From JBILVQ01 sp044370375 (GTDB lineage Bacteria; Bacteroidota; Bacteroidia; UBA4408): a DNA stretch of 30,348 nucleotides. Position 1 is the first letter of the stretch, and each line of letters begins with the position of its first letter. Position numbers and translations under genes: made by a program. The notes under the pieces are model-generated. The model did not search any database. It had not been told where the DNA came from and saw only the letters and a list, made by a program, of their open reading frames with translations. Shown piece after piece: positions 24,869 to 30,348 of the stretch. The stretch spans positions 1-30,348 of the forward strand of contig JBILVQ010000007.1 of the NCBI GenBank assembly GCA_044370375.1, in the 5' to 3' direction.

Positions 24869-25388
24869 AATTGCGCTCATTGGTTTAATGGGTTCGGGGA
24901 AATCAAGCATTGGTCGCTTGCTGGCCCCGGCCATTCATTATGCATGGGTTGATTTGGATGCGTTCATTGAGCAAAAAGAAAACAGAAGCATTGCCGCCAT
25001 TTTTGCAAAAGAGGGAAGATTGCATTTCAGACAATTAGAGAACGATGCTTTGCGCTTTTTTACTCAACAGAAAGGTATTTTAATTTCAACAGGGGGCGGG
25101 GCGCCAACTACCACGCAGAACCTGACTTTGTTGGAAGAATATTACTTTAGCATTCATCTGTTGGTTGACCCCGAAATAGCCGCGAAACGGTTGTTTCATG
25201 AAAGGGCTAATCGTCCGTTGATTGCCAATTGCAACAATAGCAGCGAAGTAGAATCAAGCATGCAGCAAATTTGGGATCAACGCAAGGGTTTTTATGCAAA
25301 GGCCAATATGACCATTGATGTTTCTGCTTTGAGTAAAGAGGAGGTTGCTATGGCCATCACCAAGCAATTAAAGGAGCGGTTTGCTTAG
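24849..25388 (+). CDS. aroK: Shikimate kinase
   Basis: Phosphorylates shikimate with ATP, the fifth step of chorismate synthesis, in the cytoplasm. The P-loop GLMGSGKSS is at residues 12-20 (Lys18). Asp35 and Asp37 in WVDLDAF bind magnesium and substrate, HFRQLE supplies a substrate arginine, and STGGGAPT is the Walker-B-like loop. The lid motif is ERANRPLI. The 179-residue length is standard. The ATG lies 20 bases inside the preceding gene; a later start would damage the first strand. It converges on the phosphoribosyltransferase gene with only six bases between the two stops, so there is no room for a separate terminator. Confidence 0.95.
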   Translation: MLNLPDRIALIGLMGSGKSSIGRLLAPAIHYAWVDLDAFIEQKENRSIAAIFAKEGRLHFRQLENDALRFFTQQKGILISTGGGAPTTTQNLTLLEEYYFSIHLLVDPEIAAKRLFHERANRPLIANCNNSSEVESSMQQIWDQRKGFYAKANMTIDVSALSKEEVAMAITKQLKERFA

Positions 25389-25394
25389 TTTTTT

Positions 25395-25901
25395 TTAGTC
25401 TTCAAGATAAACAGCCCTTTCTTCTGCCGATAAAACCACTTGTATGTTTTGCAATAAGGTGGTGGCTAAACTAAGTCCAACATAATCGGCATTCACAGGA
25501 AAGGAGCGGTGATTGCGGTCAACCAAAACCAGCGTGGCAATTTTCTTTAATGGGATATCCATGAACTTTTTCACGCCATACAAGAGCGTCTTTCCGGAGT
25601 TCAAAACATCATCAACCACGATCAATACCTTGCCTTGAAGTTCTGATTGCTTTTCGGTTGCCGATGCTAAATCAGCCAAGGGGTTTTGCTTGTTAACTTT
25701 TAGTTCGAGCAAATGGATGGTTGGACAGTCTTTAATTTCTTTCAACGCAGCCACAAGGTTTTCGGCCAATGTAAAACCACGCCCTGCAATGCCTGCCACC
25801 CAAATTTCTTTTTCCCTAAAATGGTCTTCAAACAACTGCCAGGCCATGCGCCTGATTTTTTGTTCTATTTGAAGTTGGTTGAGGATAAGGGTTCTTTTCA
25901 T
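25395..25901 (-). CDS. Second PyrR-like phosphoribosyltransferase
   Basis: A type-I phosphoribosyltransferase of 168 residues. The PRPP loop is LIVVDDVLNSGKTLLYGV, and the segment VDRNHRSFPVNADYVG closely resembles the PyrR flexible-loop region. GIAGRGFTLA, near the N-terminus, is the ribose-phosphate contact. I start at ATG 25901 (MKRTLILNQLQIEQK). An ATG at 25964 would extend the protein across a good -7 box and add a hydrophobic/basic segment foreign to the family. It is far from pyr genes, so its base substrate (uracil, hypoxanthine or none) and any regulatory role are open. It is a distant paralogue of the pyrR product at 15166-15717. Confidence 0.85.
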   Translation of the reverse strand: MKRTLILNQLQIEQKIRRMAWQLFEDHFREKEIWVAGIAGRGFTLAENLVAALKEIKDCPTIHLLELKVNKQNPLADLASATEKQSELQGKVLIVVDDVLNSGKTLLYGVKKFMDIPLKKIATLVLVDRNHRSFPVNADYVGLSLATTLLQNIQVVLSAEERAVYLED

Positions 25902-25916
25902 GGCATCAATTGCGCA

Positions 25917-25924
25917 CAAAAATA
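25917..25924 (-). promoter_or_regulatory. -7 box for the second phosphoribosyltransferase
   Basis: The minus strand reads TATTTTTG, an exact TAnnTTTG match, 15 bases before the ATG at 25901. A TTTG lies 24 bases further upstream, longer than usual. Confidence 0.48.
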
Positions 25925-25969
25925 AGGATTCCTTCCATTTAAATTTGGCAAAATGAAAGACCACCTGTA

Positions 25970-25985
25970 AAGAAGGGAGCTTCTT
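25970..25985 (-). terminator. Weak hairpin downstream of the exported NlpC/P60 gene
   Basis: A perfect 6-bp stem, AAGAAG/CTTCTT, with a four-base loop. On the minus strand only three T follow directly, so it is a poor terminator at best. Confidence 0.35.
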
Positions 25986-25996
25986 GTTCTGAGATA

Positions 25997-26521
25997 CTAG
26001 GAAGTTGGAAGGATACGTCCGCCTTTAAAAAAGTACCTTTTGTAATAGGCATCGTTCAGGTCGTCAATTCTAACACCACCTCTTGTAGCGGAGTGAACAA
26101 ACTTATTGTTACCCAGGTAAATGCCCACATGAGAAATTCTGCCTTTTCGGATTTTAAAGAAAACCAAATCGCCCGGTTGCAATTCATTTTTGGCAAGGGG
26201 GGTGGTTTGGGGATAAATGGAGTAGGAACCTCCGTTGAGTTTGATTTGATAGGCTTCTTTATAGACCAGTCCGGCAAAACCACTGCAATCCAACGCTCTT
26301 CCGGAAGGGGTTTTGCTTCGATACCTGGCGCCCATCCATTGATAAATGGTTTGGTAAAAGGCAGGGGGCTGACAAGAATCCAATTCTACTTGGTGTGCGC
26401 AAAAGAATGCCTGAAGCGTGTTTTCGTCAGGTTTAACAATGTTTCCGGTCCCATTGCCGGCCAATGCCGACCCTGCGAAGGCCAAAAACAAGGATAAACC
26501 AAATATTATTTTGCGAAACAT
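25997..26521 (-). CDS. Exported NlpC/P60 (C40) peptidase
   Basis: A 174-residue secreted cysteine peptidase likely to act on peptidoglycan stem peptides in the periplasm. The signal peptide is MFRKIIFGLSLFLAFAGSALA. The catalytic residues are Cys79 in ALDCSGFAG, His131 in ISHVGIYLG and His143 in FVHSATRGGV. QPGDLVFF is the usual family strand. There is no SH3 or LysM module, unlike the larger NlpC/P60 protein at 19610-20389, so the two probably act in different compartments. The length is short but complete for a Spr/MepS-like enzyme. An imperfect 8-bp inverted repeat lies upstream (26550-26574). Confidence 0.92.
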   Translation of the reverse strand: MFRKIIFGLSLFLAFAGSALAGNGTGNIVKPDENTLQAFFCAHQVELDSCQPPAFYQTIYQWMGARYRSKTPSGRALDCSGFAGLVYKEAYQIKLNGGSYSIYPQTTPLAKNELQPGDLVFFKIRKGRISHVGIYLGNNKFVHSATRGGVRIDDLNDAYYKRYFFKGGRILPTS

Positions 26522-26549
26522 GCCCGCAGCCTGCTAAAACTGTGCCAAA

Positions 26550-26574
26550 AAATAGTTTTTGTTAATAACTATTT
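26550..26574. repeat. Inverted repeat upstream of the exported NlpC/P60 gene
   Basis: AAATAGTT and AACTATTT (26550-26557 and 26567-26574) are perfect inverted arms with nine bases between. They lie 29-53 bases upstream of the ATG. This could be an operator or leader hairpin; nothing more specific is visible. Confidence 0.4.
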
Positions 26575-26642
26575 GGTGAATGTTGATTTTAATGCAGGAA
26601 AATTGGGTTTATGATAAAGCAGGCGAATAGGATAAGAGCTGT

Positions 26643-27233
26643 TTATTGTTTTTTTGCCCTAAAGCGAATAAAAAATTCGCGACCGGCCCTTGGGGCAATA
26701 GAGTTGATGGCTGTTTGAAAGGTATCGAGGATAAAATAGCTTTCAAACAGTTTGCGGTATTCTTTTTCGTTGCCGCCAAAGGGAGGTTTATCCTCATTCA
26801 AGGGGTCGTTAAAAAGTAATCCAACCAAAATACCACCCGGTTTCAATAAGCGATGCATTTGCATCACATAATCTTTACGCAGGTTTGGGTTGAGGGCACA
26901 AAAAAAAGTTTGTTCCACAATGCAATCATACTGTCCCTTGTGTTGAAAAAAATCTTCGCAATGCACCTGTGCAGCAGGGAAATCAGGGAAACGGTTTTTA
27001 AAATTTTCAACGGCCAAAGCTGCATAGTCCAACACATGTACGTTTGCAAAGCCACTTTTAAAAAGATGCTCTGCTTCCCAAGCGTTTCCTGCTCCGGGAA
27101 TTAGGATATGAAGATTTTTGTTTTCCTGTAAATCGAAGTATTGCTGAATAGGAGGGGAAACGCTTTTTAAATCCCAGCCGGTTTCTTCGTTGGCATAGCG
27201 TTGATTCCAAAAATCGGGGTTTAAATTTTCCAT
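26643..27233 (-). CDS. TPMT-family SAM-dependent methyltransferase
   Basis: A 196-residue class-I methyltransferase of the thiopurine S-methyltransferase family. The N-terminus FWNQRYANEETGWDL is typical of the family. Motif I is ILIPGAGNAWEAEHL, followed by VHVLDYAALAVENF, CEDFF and VEQTFFCALNP. RAGREFFIRFRAK closes the chain. Bacterial relatives methylate small sulphur, selenium or halide compounds, and some act on other substrates; the natural substrate here is unknown. It begins one base after the stop of the RlmD gene and is probably co-transcribed with it. Confidence 0.88.
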   Translation of the reverse strand: MENLNPDFWNQRYANEETGWDLKSVSPPIQQYFDLQENKNLHILIPGAGNAWEAEHLFKSGFANVHVLDYAALAVENFKNRFPDFPAAQVHCEDFFQHKGQYDCIVEQTFFCALNPNLRKDYVMQMHRLLKPGGILVGLLFNDPLNEDKPPFGGNEKEYRKLFESYFILDTFQTAINSIAPRAGREFFIRFRAKKQ

Positions 27234-27234
27234 T

Positions 27235-28629
27235 TTATTTTTTTTGCAGCAAAGCTATGTTTTCTACGTGTTGCGTTTGCGGAAACATATCCACCGGTTG
27301 TATGGCTTCTAAAGAATATTGAGCAGCCATTAATTGAATATCTCTTGCTTGCGTAGATGGATTGCAACTCACATAAACAATTTTTTCCGGAGCAGCTTTC
27401 AAAATTTGCTGCACCACTTGTTCATGCATTCCTGCTCTGGGTGGATCAGTGATGATAACATCCGGCTTCCCATGTTTTTCGAAGAGGTTCTCATTCAGGA
27501 TGTCTTTCATATCGCCTGCATAAAAACTCAGGTTGTTCAAGGCATTTAGTTCAACGTTTATTTGCGCATCGCGAATCGCCTCCGGAACATATTCAATACC
27601 CACCACTTGCTTGCATTGACGAGCAACAAATTGAGCGATGGTGCCGGTTCCGGTATATAAATCGTAAAGGTTTTCGGAGCCGGTTAATCCGGCCATTTCG
27701 CGGGTGAGTCGGTACAATTGATAAGCTTGTGCCGGATTGGTTTGATAAAAGGAATAAGGACCAATTCTGAACTGCAGGTCTTCCATGGTTTCGGTTAAAT
27801 AATCCTTCCCTTTAAAGACCGTGTAGGGCAAATCGTTGATGGTATCATTTCTTTTGTTGTTAATGATGTACAACAAGTGATTGATTTCAGGCAACGCATC
27901 CTGCAGACTTTGCAGCATTGAATTTAATAGCGCTTCTTCCATTTTTGTCACCACCACAATCACCATCCATTCACCCGCCAAAGTGTTTCGTAAAATGAGT
28001 GAACGAAGCCACCCTTCCTGCGTTTTGGGGTGAAAAAAACTTAATTGATGATGGATGGCATAATCATAAAGATGATTCCTGATTTTATTGGCCGGTTCAG
28101 GTTGAAGAGAGCAATGCGTTATGTTAAGAATTTTATCAAACTTGCCGGGTATATGGAAGCCCAGGGCGGGTGGGGCCGGGATAAACTCACCTTCTTTTGG
28201 TTTTTCGGTGAGCCAGCCCTTTTCACTAAATGAATATTCCATTTTGTTTCGATAGAAACGATCGCTGGCAGAACCAAGAATCGGGGCTATGGATTTGGCC
28301 TCCGTTTTGCCAATTCTTCGAATGGTTTCAACCACCTGACTTTCTTTGTATTGCAGTTGGGTTGCGTAGCTCATGTTTTGCCACTTGCATCCGCCACAAA
28401 TTCCAAAATGACCACAAAAGGGTTGAATTCTTTGTGGTGAAGGTTTAACGATTTCTAATAAACGGGCTTCGCCCCATCCGGATTTTTTTTTGCTTACCAT
28501 GGCATGGATCACATCACCGGGCACGGTTCCTTTTACAAAAAAAACGAAATCATTCATTTTTCCTACGCCTAAACCCTCTGCGCTGATATCCACGATGGGC
28601 AACGATTCTACGATAGTACCTACTTTCAT
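27235..28629 (-). CDS. rlmD: 23S rRNA (uracil-C5)-methyltransferase, RlmD type
   Basis: SAM-dependent methylation of a uracil in 23S rRNA (or a related RNA target of the TrmA/RlmC/RlmD family). An N-terminal TRAM domain (about 1-60) binds RNA. An iron-sulphur cluster motif C-x5-C-x2-C is at Cys72, Cys78 and Cys81, and a further Cys (ITHCSLQPE) is near 162. The catalytic region has DLYTGTGTIAQFVA, TDPPRAGMH and VYVSCNPSTQARD. I start at the ATG at 28629 (MKVGTIVESL), giving 464 residues. An ATG at 28791 would run through the opposite-strand rocD start and add 54 unrelated residues. Bacteroidota often annotate this gene rlmD, but rlmC/trmA-like specificity cannot be excluded. Confidence 0.9.
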   Translation of the reverse strand: MKVGTIVESLPIVDISAEGLGVGKMNDFVFFVKGTVPGDVIHAMVSKKKSGWGEARLLEIVKPSPQRIQPFCGHFGICGGCKWQNMSYATQLQYKESQVVETIRRIGKTEAKSIAPILGSASDRFYRNKMEYSFSEKGWLTEKPKEGEFIPAPPALGFHIPGKFDKILNITHCSLQPEPANKIRNHLYDYAIHHQLSFFHPKTQEGWLRSLILRNTLAGEWMVIVVVTKMEEALLNSMLQSLQDALPEINHLLYIINNKRNDTINDLPYTVFKGKDYLTETMEDLQFRIGPYSFYQTNPAQAYQLYRLTREMAGLTGSENLYDLYTGTGTIAQFVARQCKQVVGIEYVPEAIRDAQINVELNALNNLSFYAGDMKDILNENLFEKHGKPDVIITDPPRAGMHEQVVQQILKAAPEKIVYVSCNPSTQARDIQLMAAQYSLEAIQPVDMFPQTQHVENIALLQKK

Positions 28630-28698
28630 TGGGTGTAAAATTAAACATATCCTTACATCAAAAGCATTTAGGCTCCACAGAAAGCCAAATTCTAATCT

Positions 28699-28706
28699 TA
28701 TCTTTG
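28699..28706 (+). promoter_or_regulatory. -7 box for rocD
   Basis: TATCTTTG matches TAnnTTTG exactly and ends only four bases before the ATG, so the message is probably leaderless. The same octamer precedes proline dehydrogenase and tRNA-Lys. A good -33 element was not found. Confidence 0.52.
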
Positions 28707-28710
28707 CAAA

Positions 28711-29958
28711 ATGGAAAGTATTATCAGACAAAAAATCAATGCTGCCGAGGCAATGGAATTGGAAAACCGTTACGGAGCGCACAATTATCATCCCCTACCT
28801 GTTGTGTTGGAAAGAGGAAAAGGAGTTCATGTAACCGATGTGGATGGGGTTCAGTATCTTGATTTTTTGTCGGCTTATTCTGCCGTTAACCAGGGCCATT
28901 GCCATCCGCGCATCATTGCTGCCTTGATCAATCAGGCCAAAGAATTAACCTTAACCTCCCGCGCTTTCTACAACAATCGTTTGGGAGAATACGAACAATA
29001 CATTACCACTTATTTTGGATATGATAAGGTATTGCCGATGAATACAGGGGTTGAGGGTGGAGAAACCGCTTTAAAGTTGGCCAGGAAGTGGGGTTATGAA
29101 GTAAAAAAGATCAAGGAAAATCAGGCAAGAATGGTTTTTGTGGAAGGAAACTTTTGGGGACGCACCATTGCGGCCATTTCCTCTTCAACCGATCCGAGCA
29201 GCACTTCAGGTTTTGGGCCTTTTGTGCCGGGCTATGATTTGGTTCCTTACAATGATTTGGCTGCACTTGAAAAAGCTTTGCAGCATCCTGATGTTGCAGG
29301 ATTTATGTTTGAACCGATACAGGGTGAAGCAGGGGTGGTAGTTCCGGATGAAGGATATTTAAAGGGTGTTCGTGCATTGTGTAGTCGTTATAATGTATTG
29401 ATGATTGCCGATGAGGTTCAAACCGGACTTTGCAGAACAGGAAAGATGTTGGCCTGCGATCATGAAGAGGTAAAGCCGGATATTTTAATATTGGGCAAAG
29501 CCTTGTCAGGTGGGGTATTGCCGGTGTCTGCGGTATTGGCGAATGATGAAGTAATGTTGGTCATAAAACCCGGAGAACATGGTTCAACCTATGGTGGAAA
29601 TCCTTTGGCCTGTGCTGTTGCGATGGAAGCCTTGCAGGTGTTGAAGGACGAGCGCATGGCAGAGAATGCGGCCGAAATGGGTGCTTATTTTAGAGAAGAA
29701 TTAAAAAAGATAGATTCACCCTTGATTGAGAGTATCAGGGGAAAGGGTTTGTTAAACGCCTTGGTCATAAAGGAACAGGAGGGAAAAACGGCCTGGGATG
29801 TATGCATGGAGTTGAAGCGATTAGGATTGTTGGCCAAACCAACACATGGAAACATTATTCGTTTTGCACCACCATTGGTTATCAGCAAGGCACAAATTGA
29901 GCAGGGTATTAGCATCATTGCCAAGGCGCTTGCCATCATTGCCAATAAGCAGGTATAA
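28711..29958 (+). CDS. rocD: Ornithine aminotransferase
   Basis: A PLP-dependent class-III aminotransferase that moves the delta-amino group of ornithine to 2-oxoglutarate, giving glutamate-5-semialdehyde. The 415-residue chain begins ENRYGAHNYHPLPVVLERG, which is characteristic of the ornithine enzymes. NTGVEGGETALKLARKW binds the cofactor phosphate, IADEVQTGLCRTGK holds the conserved Asp, and the PLP lysine is Lys263 in LGKALSGG. GSTYGGNPLAC is also present. The product is in equilibrium with pyrroline-5-carboxylate, the product of proline dehydrogenase in this window. It is transcribed alone, diverging from rlmD. No terminator hairpin with a T run follows; the palindromic array begins about 100 bases downstream. 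Confidence 0.95.
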   Translation: MESIIRQKINAAEAMELENRYGAHNYHPLPVVLERGKGVHVTDVDGVQYLDFLSAYSAVNQGHCHPRIIAALINQAKELTLTSRAFYNNRLGEYEQYITTYFGYDKVLPMNTGVEGGETALKLARKWGYEVKKIKENQARMVFVEGNFWGRTIAAISSSTDPSSTSGFGPFVPGYDLVPYNDLAALEKALQHPDVAGFMFEPIQGEAGVVVPDEGYLKGVRALCSRYNVLMIADEVQTGLCRTGKMLACDHEEVKPDILILGKALSGGVLPVSAVLANDEVMLVIKPGEHGSTYGGNPLACAVAMEALQVLKDERMAENAAEMGAYFREELKKIDSPLIESIRGKGLLNALVIKEQEGKTAWDVCMELKRLGLLAKPTHGNIIRFAPPLVISKAQIEQGISIIAKALAIIANKQV

Positions 29959-30064
29959 TGAATTGGAGCATTCAGCGGTAAGTTTTTTAAGTGGCATTTC
30001 GAGCGCTGCTTCTTAGGCGATAAATGTTGTCATTAAATCCTAACCACCCAAGTCATCATTTAAT
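29959..30064. other. Intergenic stretch between rocD and the repeat array
   Basis: I see no gene or terminator. A segment at about 30008-30024 (GCTTCTTAGGCG core) may be a decayed copy of the repeat, 57 bases before the first clear one. Confidence 0.3.
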
Positions 30065-30348
30065 AGCTCTTTTTGGAGCGGCATATTCATAACAATGTCC
30101 CAATTTTAAGGTGGTCTTTATAGCTCCGTCAGGAGCGGTATCTTCATAACCAAGCCCTAAGCGTTACGATTAGCTCCGTTAGGAGCGGCATATCATATTC
30201 TACAATCCAAAAAACCTAAGCTCCATAGGAGCGAAATATCCCAACCATGCGTGTCATCCCTTATCAGCTCCTTTAGGAGCGGTATCTTGATAACCAAGCA
30301 CCAAACGTTACGATAAGCTCCATAGGAGCGACATGTACATAACAATGT
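30065..30348. repeat. Array of about 50-nt units with a short central palindrome
   Basis: Six units start at 30065, 30122, 30172, 30219, 30266 and 30316 (spacing 57, 50, 47, 47, 50). Each opens with AGCTC(C/T), three or four variable bases, then GGAGCG, and usually continues (G/A)(T/C)AT. Units 2 and 5 (30122-30171, 30266-30315) agree at 43 of 50 positions; units 3 and 6 lie at the same 144-base offset, so the array has a higher-order period. Units 1 and 6 share CATAACAATGT. The array reaches the window end and may continue. No long reading frame crosses it. Confidence 0.88.

Noticed and set aside
28630..28791. 54-residue extension of RlmD
   Set aside because: It overlaps the opposite-strand rocD start and promoter, and has no similarity to the TRAM N-terminus.
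30065..30348. CRISPR array
   Set aside because: The conserved part is only about 15 nt, spacing varies from 47 to 57, the intervening segments are repeated rather than unique, and there are no cas genes.

Overview
The window looks like the chromosome of a member of the Bacteroidota. Two secreted proteins end in type IX secretion (Por) sorting domains, which are largely confined to that phylum. Many genes are preceded by its -7 promoter box TAnnTTTG, and I see no convincing Shine-Dalgarno sequences. The order is unclear: Flavobacteriales, Chitinophagales and Sphingobacteriales all fit. The content is mostly housekeeping and amino-acid/nucleotide metabolism. I see no prophage, insertion sequence, CRISPR array or defence island.

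Left part (1-5816, all minus strand): a split 5'-nucleotidase pair, secreted or periplasmic (C-terminal-domain lipoprotein, then a Tat-exported metallophosphatase); dnaA; then, beyond a strong terminator, a low-molecular-weight protein tyrosine phosphatase and an asparagine synthetase cut by the window edge. Next (5827-10262, plus strand) is a tightly overlapping four-gene operon: hotdog thioesterase, M1 aminopeptidase, MFS transporter and small CoA-binding protein. A kelch-like T9SS cargo protein (10442-12046) follows and converges on formate-tetrahydrofolate ligase across a bidirectional terminator.

Middle part (13901-19559, plus strand): proline dehydrogenase; pyrR-pyrB; a STAS-domain protein; a small T9SS cargo protein; ribonuclease Z, whose apparent TTG start lies in the U-tract of the preceding terminator; and a LuxR-type regulator with a degenerate receiver domain. 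Two minus-strand genes follow: a leaderless (cytoplasmic-looking) SH3-NlpC/P60 peptidase and an acetyl-CoA acetyltransferase.

Right part (22136-30348): a 7TM-HD phosphohydrolase of the PgpH type; tRNA-Lys(UUU) with a near-ideal promoter; an unrecognised acidic protein overlapping shikimate kinase; a second PyrR-like phosphoribosyltransferase; an exported NlpC/P60 peptidase; an RlmD-type rRNA methyltransferase followed by a TPMT-family methyltransferase; and ornithine aminotransferase. The window ends in an array of about 50-nt units, each built round a short palindrome (AGCTCC...GGAGCG), with a 144-nt higher-order period. This array is the least explained structure here.

Proline dehydrogenase and ornithine aminotransferase both feed the pyrroline-5-carboxylate/glutamate-semialdehyde pool and have the identical -7 box TATCTTTG. 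PyrR and PyrB link to pyrimidine synthesis. I do not see a clearly new multi-gene system. The best leads are the palindromic array, the terminator/start-codon overlap at rnz, the degenerate response regulator and the second PyrR paralogue.
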